64,000 nt of DNA from Climacium dendroides (GCA_950106755.1 OX467084.1:3906001-3970000), one strand, 5' to 3'. Positions 10,187 to 21,900 are shown, counted from the stretch's first letter. Notes: generated by a model not told the origin, from the letters alone. Translations and numbers: made by a program.

Positions 10187-11820
10187 ATGCTCTATGGGAT
10201 TTGTCTCCGACTACTTCTGGACGTTGTAGTTACGCCCTTTGCATTTTCGGTTCAGGTTGTCGATGCTCTCGCACGTGACAACGAGTCTCCGTTGTCCCCA
10301 CTTCCCGTTTCGGCCCCGAGGAATGATGAAGTCCTACCTGCCATCTCCATGGAAGTCGGCTCTCCTGCTGTTGCTGTTGTCGAGGTCGTCCCTCCCGTCA
10401 ACTTGGAAGTCGCCACTCCGATGCCTCAAAACTTAGTGCCTCCTTCCCTCGTAGACGTCCATGCTCCCGCTGTCGATGAGGTCGCCACTCCAGTACCTAT
10501 GAAGATGGTGCCTCCCTCCCTCGCAGATGTCGACACTCTCGCTGTCCTGGCGCCACCGGCACCACCTCCTCTCGCGGCCACCACTCCCACGGATGTAAGA
10601 AAGGTGAGACTCCATATCCTTGCAACCCTATGCTCGTTGTCTCTGTCCAGCACTCGCTTGGATAGCTTGTAGGAAGTGCAAATCTGATTCACGTTAGAAC
10701 TAGGATCTTCATAGAGAGGGGGTTGTTGTCTCTCTCTTAGCAAGGCAAAGTTTGAGGAGTCGCATGTTCATTTTTGTGGACTTCATTTCTCCATAAAGAA
10801 GAGGACTTTGAGCCCGGGATTTCGCATACGCAGGCTCTACTGCCGGTGTCCGCGACGGCGCCCCCTGTCGCTTTGCCTGTGTATAGTTATTTCATCCTTC
10901 TGGAGTTGGAAGGGGTCCTCGCCCAAATTGAGGACGTTGGGCGCGTCCAGCCAACTCCCTCGACCACGAAGGCGAAGCCCTCGAAGGAGGATTACCACCC
11001 TCGACGGCGCCACGTCTTCGGCAAATACACGATGCATTGCCGTCCCGACTTGCACCGCTTCCTCACGGGCTTGACGAATCGATTTTACGTCTCCGTCTGG
11101 ACTCGGCTGCCCGCCGTCGTTGCCAAACCCATGGTCGATTTCCTCTTTCGGGACTTCAACCGCACTTACATGCGGGTCCTCGCGCTGGAGAACTGCACCT
11201 CGATTATCGAGAGGCGGCCGTGGTGGGATTGCAGGTGCCCGCCCTTGCCGTCCCTTCCCGACCCACCCTGCCCGGGGCACCCCGCCCATATCTCATGCGA
11301 TCCTACTATCGACGTGAACACCTACGTGCAGTTCCCCGACCATCCGGAGGGGCAGCTGCGGCTGAAGGTGTTGCACAAGGTTGTGTGGGACACCGAGACG
11401 TTCGTCACCAAGAACTTCCGGGCCAATTCGTCCAATACCCTCCTCATCGATTCCTCTCCGGAGAGCAGCATCCTGAACCCTGTGCACAACGCCGTGTTTC
11501 CCTTGTCGTATGTGGGCAGTGAACACGATTCCACTCTCTTGGGGACTGTGCGCCCGTATCTCGAAGGCCTGCTCGCATCCGGGCTTAGCGTGTCGCAATA
11601 CGTGTCTCAGAACGCACTCTTCGGACACCTCACGATACCCTTGAGACAGACATATCTGGGACTGCGCGTTCGCGTGTTAGCGCCGTGGCAGGACAGGCAC
11701 CTCGTGCTGGAATATCCGGACTTTGTCGGCAAATACACTAGAGAAGGGGACGATTATTTCACCCGACACAGAGGGAAGAGGAAGCCCAAAATAAAATCTG
11801 ATGCCCACACAAAAACTTGA
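10187..11820 (+). CDS. FCP1/NIF-type HAD phosphatase-like protein with altered active site
   Basis: Exon 1 ends at 10,603 (AAG|GTGAGA) and exon 2 starts at 10,834 (ACGCAG|GCT), phase 0. The start is uncertain: ATG 10,187, or an exon beginning at 10,256 after TTTCGGTTCAG. With ATG 10,187 the product is 467 aa. A Pro/Val-rich N-terminus with repeats like VPPSL-DV precedes an FCP1 homology domain: FILLELEGVL (residues 159-168) replaces the family's DLDxT/V signature, so both catalytic Asp are Glu; CRPDLHRFL..RFYVSVWTRLPA matches the RPGL..F...VVIWTAS block; LLIDSSPES matches the VDDSP block; STLLGTVRPYLEGL matches the domain end. FCP1/SCP enzymes dephosphorylate proteins through the first Asp; loss of both suggests a pseudophosphatase or binding role (inference). 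The frame continues 33 codons beyond the TGA at 11,818. Confidence 0.7.
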
Positions 11821-12062
11821 TGCGTGTGCAGGGGCGCCGACGCGTTCACGCTCTGGGCGGGCATGCTACCGCCGCCGATTCCCGAATGGGAACCGGACGC
11901 GGCAAGCGGCGACGGATGCAGATGACGGAAGGGGTGGGCTCCTCCGACGGTTGCATGACCCCCGACGAGGCGGGCCAGGACGTCGCGTCCGCTCGAATTT
12001 AAATGGAGGACGCGGTCGGCGGGCGCATGGAGATGCGACGGGCTGCACATATTGTAAGGTGG
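11821..12062 (+). other. GC-rich extension of the phosphatase-like frame
   Basis: After the TGA at 11,818-11,820 the same frame stays open for 33 codons (including TLWAGMLPPPIPEWEPD) before the next stop, and base composition remains that of the exons until about 12,060. It may be translated after read-through, be the decayed end of the gene after a nonsense mutation, or be GC-rich 3' UTR. No splice donor upstream would bypass the stop. Confidence 0.35.
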
Positions 12063-12123
12063 GCTCATCAATAGCTAATGGGGATGGCCGAATTCAGGTA
12101 CGCAAGGCCCGACCGGTGACTTT

Positions 12124-12194
12124 GATGGAGAAATAATTTTTTCCCACCCTACCCTATGATGTAGTCTAGGATGGGGAGAAATTATTTCTCCATC
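12124..12194. repeat. Foldback hairpin
   Basis: Arms 12,124-12,145 and 12,173-12,194 (GATGGAGAAATAATTT... and its complement) pair at about 19 of 22 positions around a 27-nt loop. It lies just downstream of the phosphatase-like gene; it could be a small foldback insert. Confidence 0.6.
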
Positions 12195-12409
12195 GAACAC
12201 TCTGTTGCGCTCCATTTCCACTCTGAACATGTCCTGGGCTTATTTATGCCGTCATTGAACGGCCACTCTTGTCCGACGGACCCTCACGGTTGGCTTGTTG
12301 TGCAGGATCCTGGGTGCACCATTCACATTTGCGGAGTCGACCTCCTCCCAAAGCAGCCCACACAACGAATGAGCAAATCGATGTGGAGGTTCGAATGCCA
12401 ATACAAGCG

Positions 12410-12432
12410 GTTCAGACCGCCCGCTCTAAACC
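12410..12432. repeat. Family-1 palindrome downstream of the gene pair
   Basis: GGTTCAGACC GCC CGCTCTAAACC: a diverged family-1 dyad. With the 2.7-4.05 kb cluster it brackets the two genes between about 2.7 and 12.4 kb. Confidence 0.55.
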
Positions 12433-12609
12433 GGGGCTGACATCCTCGACTCATTTGCGGAGGTCAAGATGGAAGGTTGCGCGGAGCTTCCGCCTTGGAT
12501 GTAGAATGTAGTTGAGCTATGGAACTGTAGATGAATATTGGATTCTAAAATCATTTTCATTTTATCATTCTTCTCTACAATACACTCTAGTGCACCCCCC
12601 ACATTGAAT

Positions 12610-13830
12610 ATAGAAATAAGAATATCCACGTTGTTATGAATAGTTTGGCTTCCCCATCGCTACATAGCATAGCACTCTTTCCCAAAGCATAGTGTCATTG
12701 GTATCATTGTAGCAAATCGGCCCCCTCTCAAATTGCATCATCGGGGCTCTTGCAAATAACAAGAAGCATCTACGGATCACCATTAATTTCTCCAATGCTA
12801 GCAGGCATCTATTGTCAATCATGTCGTTGCGAGATCCATGCAGGGCACTATGAGAACCTCGGACACACGCTCGTCAATTGCGGCGCCGACCAATTCTGAC
12901 GTTGTCTATGTGCGAGATGGATCATTGTTAAATTTGTGGCTTGTGTGCTGAAGAAGCGGGAACAATGACAAGCCATCCACATTCCTATCGGGAATATTCA
13001 TAGGGGTAGTTAGCTTTCTCTTTCAAGATTCCGTGGTCACGCATAACTGCAAGCCCTCTACATATGGATGGGTGCGGCATTGACAGAGTGGATGTAGTGT
13101 TCACGGAGCTCGTTTGTGCACAGTGAGCAAGTTCTGAGATAGATCGATCCTCCTACCATTACCGCCAATAGTACATCAGGTCCAATCGAGCTGACGGACG
13201 CGAAGGGAAGTGGCATAGAAAATGGATGACGGTCGCTCCTGCCATCCCATCTTGAATAATATACGGTTCGGGCGTGCCCTTGACTACCCTCCGTCATGCA
13301 AAGGAGCTCTGTCAACTCTGCATCCACTCTATCAATGCGGCACCCATCCGTATCTAGAGGGCCCGCAATTATGCGCGACTACGGAATCTTAAAAGATAAA
13401 GCGAACTTCCCCTATGAATATTCCTGATAGGAATGTGGATGGCCTGTCATTGTTTCCGCTTCTTCACCACACAAGCCAGAAATTTAACAATGGTCCATTG
13501 GGCACAAAGGCAATGCCAACATTGGTTCGCGTTGCTGTTGACCAGCATTTGATCGTGGACTTCACAGTGCCCTGTAGAGTCTTCTCAACAACATGCTTGG
13601 CAAATAGATACTGGTTGGTGTTGATCAAGCGGAAGACTCCCCACACGTGCGAGGATACGATCGAATGAAGAGGCGCGGTCGAAAAAATGCCGAGTGCAAA
13701 TTTGCGGACTCTCCATCTTATCATATGGCAAGCTACTGGGCATTGGAAAGCTATGGGTCACCGTGCAAGCTTTGGCCAAAGAAGGTAGGGATGGTCAGAC
13801 CTCCTTTTCAAGAGGGCACCTCTCCTTCCT
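12610..13830. pseudogene. Inverted pair of diverged gene remnants
   Basis: Sequence from about 12,780 to 13,130 recurs inverted at about 13,260-13,640. Matching pieces include CCATCCACATTCCTATC (12,975 versus 13,430) and blocks near 13,065 and 13,330. On the + strand about 12,787-12,946 reads ...HVVARSMQGT... to GSLLNLWLVC and stop; on the - strand about 13,620-13,466 reads ...HVVEKTLQGT... to GPLLNFWLVW. The two share protein-level similarity while nucleotides differ, so both arms come from one coding sequence with synonymous divergence. I do not recognise the family. No complete gene remains. Confidence 0.5.
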
Positions 13831-14093
13831 CATCCCTCTCTTCCTTCCTTCCTTTTTGGAAAAGAAAGTCACTGCACCATGTATTTTGAGGGGAAGCTAG
13901 GAATGATGTAAACAATGGTGGATCCCTCCGAGAAATCCATATTCAAATTGAATAAAGTATTTGTTCTTCAAACCAAAACCGTGTTTTTGTTGGCATGCAC
14001 GCACGTTGATTTTAATATATCACGTTATTCACATATCACGTTATTCAGTGCATATCAAATCAAGAAGGCCATCCGTTGGAGTGGTATTCGATG

Positions 14094-14235
14094 CACTACA
14101 AGAGAAAGTGTCTGAATTGTCTAAACTTGTCAATTTTCTGTCAATTAGGACTAGTTGATTCAAGTCAGTTTCTGTCAATTAGGACTAGTTGATTCAGACC
14201 CGTTTCTGTCAATTTGGCCACTTTCTCTTGTACTG
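14094..14235. mobile_element. CACTA-type MITE with 3-bp target duplication
   Basis: Starts CACTACAAGAGAAAGTG (14,094-14,110) and ends with its inverted copy (14,219-14,235; 16 of 17 match). The direct repeat ATG flanks both sides (14,091-14,093 and 14,236-14,238). CACTACAAGAAA-type ends with 3-bp duplications define the plant En/Spm (CACTA) superfamily. The 142-bp interior has direct repeats of TTTCTGTCAATTAGGACTAG (14,135 and 14,169) and no coding capacity. Confidence 0.85.
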
Positions 14236-14239
14236 ATGA

Positions 14240-15545
14240 AATTGAAACAAAAGGATTAGACAAGTTGTAGGGGATCCCTCCATTGGGGAAATTGTGATAG
14301 GCAAGTGACCGCGTACATGCTAGTTTCTATGTGAAGGAAGTAGCAAGTTGGCAATCAAATTCTATGGTCTGTTGCAATCTTTTCGAAAATCTAATTCTTC
14401 CAAGGACTTTGCTCCCATGTACATTTGGCTACGCAAACTTCTTAGTGGCGATGGAGGAAATTGCAGCAAGTTCCGTGAACGATGCTGTCCACTAAGGTAG
14501 GTGGATGGAATTCCAACCCTCTTCTTCAGACCGTCCCCTAGCTGGCTTTAAAATGGACCTTAAGAGGTTCGTAAATAGGTAATCAATGTTCCTTGGATGA
14601 TGAAAAAGAGGTTTATCATTTATCAATTATTTGTTCATACTTTGATAGGGGACATGATTAGAGCCAATGTGGGTCCATTTCTGAAAACATGTGTGCATTC
14701 CGAAAGAAAATGCACTCAAACTTTGAATGTTAATATCTTTTAATCCATATGGTCAAACTTCATGAAATTGTTACCACGTGATCTCATATAAGTAAAGTAC
14801 AAGATCCTATGGTTAGATTTTCTTAAAACTATTTTTTTTGGTGCCTTGGATGAATTGAGCAAAAATGGCAGTTTCGAGTGTTTTTGGACCAGAAATAGGC
14901 CTTGGCACTTTAGGAGTTTGGTTTAGTACACATCACATTCAGGAACCTTGTCTACTATATTTTTGCATGCTACAGTGCTTGTTTTCAGACCGCACGTGTG
15001 TAGGTTTTGCAAGGCCTAGGGATCATAAATAGGTACCTACGGCAGAATTCTTTGAAAATTCATAAGTAATTCATAAATGCTCTGAAAAATATGAAACCAC
15101 TTGGGTTAAATTCCAAATCAAATTTTCTTCAAGTGAAAAATAAAGTAAACTAATTTCAGGCATCTAAAGACCATTAAGAAGGCCGACCATCCCGTAAAGG
15201 GTCGCTTCATGAGCCCCCTACCTTAAACTGACCCTCAATGCCATCTTCCTTTGAGACCGTGGAGTGACTGGAGTCTAGTTAAGACCTCAGACTAATGAAT
15301 TGCCCAAAAAGAATCCCGCATTGCACTGTCTCTTTGGCTTTCATATTTTCCAATAGGCGAAAATGCTTGAGTCTTCTATTGTATGATCCTCCATCATGAA
15401 CTCAATCTGAGCTTCCCAGTCGGGGAGGGGCCCCATTCCATCCCATGAGCGCTAAACAAACAATACAATATGCACTTCAAGAACCCTGCAAGCCGCATCT
15501 CAACAAGTTTCCGGTCTTCTCGGCTACCGGAAAACCGCCATTTCA
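14240..15545. other. Gene-free AT-rich DNA
   Basis: No coding signal. About 14,720-14,900 (AAGATCCTATGGTTAGAT, then AAAATGGCAGTTT...GTTTTTGG) is a diverged relative of about 27,120-27,290, so it belongs to a dispersed repeat family. Confidence 0.5.
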
Positions 15546-15548
15546 ATG

Positions 15549-15979
15549 GAATTTCGCCATTTTAACGAAATTGCCCATATATACTCTACTACATTAATTA
15601 TAGTTCATAATAAAAAATTAAGTTCAAAATATTAACACTACTAATTTAAATTTATGAAATTATTACTCGTGTCTACCCTTATTACGAATTTCAATCCATT
15701 GAATTAATATTCTCAAATAGTTAAAGTTGTATGGTCAATATCATTAAAATGGTGAAATTCCTCTACTTTGACAATTTTTACAATTCAGGGTGGGCGGTCT
15801 GAAGTGTACAAACATCATAGATGTCTTAAATCCATACCATTTTTAGATGTTTGAAATCTATACTTGTGTTAGATCCGAGATTCCTGAAAACTATACCTAT
15901 CCTAGATGTCACTTTTACAATTCAGAGCAGGCGGTCTGAAAATGGCACATGGAATGCCACCATTTTAACGAAATTTCCC
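15549..15979. repeat. Left inverted repeat enclosing AP2 block A
   Basis: From about 15,583 (ACTCTACTACATTAATTATAG) to 15,979 this matches the reverse complement of 29,940-30,414. The right copy carries about 75 bp extra. Just outside the left copy, at 15,549-15,576, is a separate CGCCATTTTAACGAAATTGCCC end-motif. The pair brackets 14 kb including AP2 copy A; no target-site duplication was found, so a single composite transposon is possible but unproven. Confidence 0.7.
15733..15979. mobile_element. MITE with TTCGTTAAAATGG ends, carrying family-1 motifs
   Basis: Left end GGTCAATATCATTAAAATGG, right end the complement of GGGAAATTTCGTTAAAATGG; 247 bp. Inside are two family-1-like dyads (15,784-15,803 and 15,921-15,940, TTCAGAGCAGGCGGTCTGAA). 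Related copy at 29,940-30,257. Confidence 0.6.
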
Positions 15980-16890
15980 ATAACATCGCCATATGTGTAA
16001 ATTGTTAAAATGGAAACTGGATCTTTCCAGAATGATGTCCGTTTCAAACCTCAGATCAATACCTGTCCTAGTTTTTGTAGCTCTTTGCTCTTGAATATTC
16101 TGCGTTTTGGTGCAGCTTTGAAACAAGCCATTTTAACAAATAGAAGGATTTGAATAGCACTAGATAAAACGTCCATTTCGTTAAATTGGCGACATATACT
16201 CCACAAGCCAAAAATTGTGACACACATCTTCACGTACAAAGGTGTGATTTCAGGCCATAAACTAGGACAGTTATAGAATTTTGGTTTCAGGCCCCGCAGC
16301 CTGAACCGCGCCAATGTAATGGAACATCGCCAATTTAACGAAATTCACGTTAAGAGCTTTTAGTAGGTCATTTTTACACTTCTCTTATTTTTCTTCATCG
16401 AATCTGGTGACAGAAAGTTGAAGCCCGTCTGAATGATACTTATCACAACATGATCAGGTATCCTTATTAAACCGTCATATGATGAATCCTTGGTCTTTTA
16501 GTAGAGGGTACTATGTATGTACGACTGGACAGTACACTAAGCGAGCTAAACTTTTCCGAATTGAAGCCTCTACTCGGGAAATTCTCAGAATACTTGCTGA
16601 TCGAATATCTCTCTCGTACCCCCCAAAATGTCACCATTCTTCAAAATCAGATCCGATCAGCAAAGACCCAGCATTCACAACTGTAAAAAAATCTAGTACA
16701 CCAAATTATGTGCGAGAAAGCATCGGCATAGATAGGTTTCAAAAAGTCAATCTGCTCGAAGGTCCATTCAAAAATTCTTGTCATAATCGTAGAAATCGCA
16801 TGTTTCAGACTGACAATACTACAACATTCGAGTTCACAACGCTCTGAAACCCGAACCAGCATAGATTCGATTCCTCAAAAAGTGCAAAAT
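15980..16890. other. Non-coding with diverged repeat pieces
   Basis: Contains TTCGTTAAATTGGCGACA at about 16,176 followed by text related to 62,320-62,395 in the palindrome arm, and CGCCAATTTAACGAAAT near 16,329. The 122-codon frame at 16,479-16,847 has no supporting signal. Confidence 0.4.
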
Positions 16891-17300
16891 TCCAGAGACC
16901 TCGCCGTGATTATCAAATGTGACGATTGATTTTGCTTCACACAGCTGATCTTACTAGCTGGCAGAATACAATTTGCACTCAGGAGCCTCACCGCTACTAA
17001 CAGTACCTGCCGAACAGGTAAAGCGTATTTTAATCCTGAGATGAATGGCAGTTCGATCTGACTTACATTATGCTCCTCCAACAGGTCATTGACAACAGCT
17101 TGAGGAAACATCCGGCGATAACCTTGATTCCGCATAACGAGAGCATCAGCTAGACTTCCTCGCGATTCTCCGTCAATGCCAACGCCGACAAAGGAGGGCT
17201 CCGGCCCCAAATTGCATCACAATCATACCGCAGGAGTGAAATATTATCGTACACCATTGATACCACTAAGCTACACAGCCAAATCCACACCCTACACTGG
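16890..17300 (-). other. Possible small divergent gene upstream of AP2 copy A
   Basis: On the - strand a frame containing LADALVMRNQGYRRMFPQA and VVNDLLEEHN ends at AAT|GTAAGT, and CTGTTCGGCAG|GTAC starts a further frame (RLLSANCILP). Good splice signals and an in-frame 3-bp indel in copy C at the same place support coding, but there is no clear start codon. It would share a promoter region with AP2. I do not recognise a family. Also present in B (35,450-35,780) and C (59,710-60,040). Confidence 0.3.
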
Positions 17301-17429
17301 TTGATACCTGGCCGAGTAGCTCCAAAACGGGTAGGAAGGAAGCCAGTTTTCCGACTCGCGAGACTTCCCAATGTAACGCTTCCCGAGTTGCGAGGCATCA
17401 GGCATCGCGGGCTGCGAGCCTTCTGGCAG

Positions 17430-17437
17430 TATAAAAT
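17430..17437 (+). promoter_or_regulatory. TATA box of AP2 copy A
   Basis: TATAAAAT in a GC-rich stretch, 171 nt before the ATG. A TCATTCAG-like start region follows at about 17,460. A very short 5' UTR intron is possible (GTATGT at 17,547, TTTCAG ending 17,603). Confidence 0.55.
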
Positions 17438-17607
17438 CCCCAGCCTTCCCAAAGTTACTGTCATTCAGATCATTTCATTGGGCTTAGGTTTCGCGTGTGT
17501 CTGCGCTAGCTACCTTCTTCGTTCTCTGTCCATCACACTAGCTGCTGTATGTTAGTCGCGTTGCTCTACTTAACTTAAGTTCATTTCAATCCATTGATTT
17601 CAGCGAA

Positions 17608-18994
17608 ATGGAAGTATCACTGTCCAACATGAATTGGGATTCAGGTTCGAACACCTCGGACAACTCCACCGCGACCTCAGCGGCGGATTGTAACGTCGCT
17701 CCTTCAGATTACTATCAGCGGCTGTTGCGTGATGAAGACACGACTCCGACCCCTCAAGTGGACCATGCCAACGTTCTCCAAAACTTGGATGACCTGGAAC
17801 AGTTCCTGGAACAGCTGGACGACTGGGAGCGTGCACCGGAACTGAATTGGGAGCCTTCACAAGATCTGCCTTGGGTGCCCTTGGAGGAGCTTGAGTGCCC
17901 CCTGACGAGTCAGACCGGACCAGTCGAGTTTCACACCGTCGATCAGTCGGAAGAGTCTCACGAAATGGGAGGACAGCATGAATCCGGACTGGATGCGGAA
18001 TGCGGCGGAGTATGTTCAGATGATCACATCGATGAAGCCTCCTCGCCACCTGTGTTGCCTTCCGACGAGAAGAACACGATCGGGGTCACATTCCACGAGA
18101 AGAACAAGCAATGGGAGGCGCACTTGTGGATCAAGGGCGTACGGCTGCGCGGACGCAAGAAGAAGGGCGCCCAGATCTTTCTGGGCAACTTTGAAACTGT
18201 GGAGGAGGCCAGAGTGGCGCACGACAGGGCGGCCATCAAATTCAAGGTAAAGTCGCATTCAAATGTAGTGTAAAAAGTTTGGGGCATGAATTGTGCCCAA
18301 CAATTAATTTCCACTGGTCCCTGTTGTAAAGCATGAACTGCCACCATGGTACGGTCCAAATGTCCAGATTCGCATTTCACGAGGCACCTAAGTATCTAGG
18401 AATCTAGATCAACAACTGCCGTAAGTAGGTACTACAACTCCGATTTGTACACTAGCTTGTAAGGCACACTTTTCTGAAACACGTGGTCCATTTCCACGAC
18501 ATGTACAGATGCCACCCAATAAGAGAGGGGCGCCTTACCCGTTGAACTTTCCTGCGACCGTTCAAGCCAGCTACATGGAGGAGCACGCCCACTGGACCAC
18601 TCGCGACTTCTTGTGGAAGATCCGGCGCACGTCGAACAAGTTCAGCAAAGGCAAGAGCAGCTTGAAAGGGGTGACCGTGAAGAAACGATCAGTGAAGCGC
18701 GGCAAGGAGTGGACGGTCAGATATGAATCCAAGCTCAGTTTGACGGCCAAGGAGGTCGGGGACGACTTGAAGCAGACCTTCAAGTTGGGCAACTTCGAAA
18801 CTGAGGAGGAGGCGGGCCGAGAGTACGACCGAGCACTCTTGTTCCTGCATCAGCATCTGCCGGAAGTGGAGCAGTTGCGGTGCATCACGAATTACAGGCC
18901 GAGCAGCTACTCCGCCGCCGACATCGAGGCCATGGAAAGCAAGCTGCCAAGGCTACATTGGAAGACTGCAGCTAGTGGATCAGTGGCCGCATAA
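17608..18994 (+). CDS. Double-AP2-domain transcription factor, copy A
   Basis: Exon 1 17,608-18,246 (AAG|GTAAAG) and exon 2 18,509-18,994 (TGTACAG|ATG), phase 0, 374 aa. The N-terminal 150 residues are acidic (DDLEQFLEQLDDWE) and may activate transcription. AP2 repeat 1 (about 152-235): IGVTFHEKNKQWEAHLW, IFLGNFETVEEARVAHDRAA, IKF, then YPLNFP; the intron splits it right after AIKFK. A linker FLWKIRRTSNKFSKGKS matches the AP2-family linker between repeats. Repeat 2 (about 265-345): LKGVTVKK, FKLGNFETEEEAGREYDRA, CITNYRP. The R1-linker-R2 order places it in the AP2/ANT group, nuclear DNA-binding regulators of development. It is strongly diverged, with a basic RLRGRKKKGA insert in R1 and a degenerate R2. 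Identical protein in copies B and C. Confidence 0.88.
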
Positions 18995-21900
18995 TTGCAT
19001 TGACCGTCCGAATCTATTGTTTATTAATGATCGGTATGGATGCAATTCAACCTGACCACCGAGCTGCGCGCATGAGAGCATGCATGCATCAGGGCTTCAA
19101 AATTTGACGGATGAGCACCTTACTCAAATTGGAGAAGGCATCTAGCTAGAGTTCAATTTTGCATATGACCGTGTTATTTAGTAATAATTCTGTTGATCAA
19201 ACAGAGTATGTTCACTTACATTTATAGTAGAACTCCTCTAAGTACACTCTCCAGAAGTCAATTAAACCAATAAATCTAACAGTCCTAGCTTGGGGAATAA
19301 AATAAGTCATAGCACTAAATGAGAGTCACCCAACAAAATGTAGTGGACCTACACCCTATCCAAAATCAATATGAATTAAAAAAAAAGAAATTGTGCAAAT
19401 TGTTGTAGCAAATATTCTACTCTCAACAATATTTGTACCTTCAAGAACTCAATGCATAGATTGAATCAAGAAGAGACATAGAGATTACAAGATGAAGTGA
19501 ATTGATAACTTGATACTCTATTACAAACTTATGATGCACTTATTCTTTCACTCCAATGATGAGTGCCATAGAGGATTGTACTATAGTAGATCTCTTGAAT
19601 CAAAACAAGCCTTGAAATTGTAAAGTAAGAGAATGATATGAATGTTGAAAGACAAAAATATATGCAAAACTTAGAATTGTTCAATTCGTGGTGCACATTA
19701 AATGGAGAGTGAAGATTGTATAATTTTACATATGAAGGTTTTTATAGGCAAATTTTAAATATTTACTACAATAATGTAAACAAAATACAAACATGATATA
19801 AGTTTCTTCCTAGACCACATCAACAAATACATATGAATAATTATGTGCACAAAACAATGCCCTTTGAAATATAACATTGAGACGTTTTTTATAACCCCCC
19901 AAGATGCTTTTGAAATGACATCCTAGTGACTATTTTTAATGATGTTTTCTAGCATTATTCATGTTATTGTCACAATAGGGATATATACACCAATGAATAT
20001 TTGAGAGACATACTATGAGTTGTAATTATGCATAATTTATATATGCATTTCAATGTGAAAGAGCAATTGTACTATTAAGTTAAGTAAAATAGGAGTGCAT
20101 TGTCAAATTTGAAATATTGTACACATTCTCTAAACCAATATTAGGTGTGATTCACCTAAAACTTGCATTCATTATGCAGGGGAATGGAAGTGGACAAAAA
20201 ATTTCACCATCTTTTTAAGAAATACATTTTAATGAGTTATATGAGGGGAATCTTTAGACTTTAGAAGGCTCTCTCAAGGTCCATTCTTTTCCTAATGCAT
20301 TATCATATTTTGTGCGTTTTGTTGATTTTCTTTATATTTTAAATTGTGTGAATATACTACTTTTATTATTTTACTATTTTTTGTTTAAATAATTTGATAT
20401 GAATATACATTTCAAAGTCATATTATAGAATTTTTTAGGATTTTAGATCGCTAGCTTCCAATAATGTCAAGTTTTATCATGGTTTTTAAAATATTTCTTT
20501 GAAGGTATAGGAATGTCATTTGAAGATTATACCGGTAATCCTATTTCAATCCATGCATGGAAAATTATTTATAACTAAAAAAGAAAAAAATACTCAATCT
20601 AAGGCAACAAGAAAAAATTGTACAAACTTAAAATAAATTTTCTAGTTAGTTTTCTTTTCATTGGATGTGTAGAAAGCTTTAATTTATTCCATTTAGATAA
20701 ATAATGTACATAAAAGTTATGAAGGTCATGTTTTGTAGGATATGACAACATTTTCATGAAGAAATGACATGTAGAATTATATTTTTGAACCCAATTTTTA
20801 CTATTTTTAAATTCAATTCTTCACCATGAAGATTAAAATCTCATACCCCATAAATCTATAGTATTAAATACAATAAAATGGAGTTTAGAAGATTCAAACT
20901 TTCAAAGTCTATCAAAAAAATCTACTTTTTACTTTCAACATTGGTATCTTACAATACTCGGTCAAAGTTCCTCAATTTTTTTCCACACATTTTGATTGAA
21001 GTCTAGTTATGTAAGATCTTGGAGTTAAATATGCAAATAAAGTATAAGATTTCTTTTCCCTCTTATGTTGCTTTCATTGCAATTTGCACTATAAATGATT
21101 GTTTTCTATTTTCATAGATGTGGCTTAATTACCTAAGGCTTTAGATTAACCATATATAGTCTTTACATGTGTTTTTCCAATCACCCATTCTAAATTTATG
21201 ACGCATATGATACATAGTGCACAAAAAATTAGAAATATCTTTCTTGAATAGTACCCAAACACCAAAGATTGATTTTCAAATGAAAATTTTAACATTTCCT
21301 TTTAGGTTGTAGACTCATAGGTATATTAGAGAAAAATTGAGTTTTTTGGAAGGCCTTTCTAGAAGTTGCTTAGGGATTCTCAATTTGATTTAATATTGGA
21401 TTGAATTGAAGTAATTCTCTATAGTTACAGACAAAAGAAAGCATTAACAATCATGATCGAGGACATGCAAGTGGCATTCACGATTCGAGGTTAGAACTTG
21501 GTGCATCACATGTTAAGTTGGACATCAAAATGGACAATAAGTTGCAGATTGGGTCAATTCCAAAACACAAAGACATTATTTTTTGTAATACTTAAAAACA
21601 TGATAACCTACCCATTAGGGAAAAAATCAAGCCTTAAGGGGTCCGCTCCACATTGACATGATGAAGAATTTCCACATTACTACTAGCCTTAAAGAATCTT
21701 ACTAATTGTATGTTCATTTTGTTTGACTTTTGCAAAAATAAAGTCAAGATTTAGTAACTAGAGTGTATTAAAATTTAGGGTCTATATTAATCAACCTTAA
21801 ATACAAGTATTCAAAGTATAAGTTGTGGAAAAAAAAGAAAATGTCCAAAATAAGTCCAATTACCATCAACCATTAAAAAAAATCTCATGGAAATGTGAAA

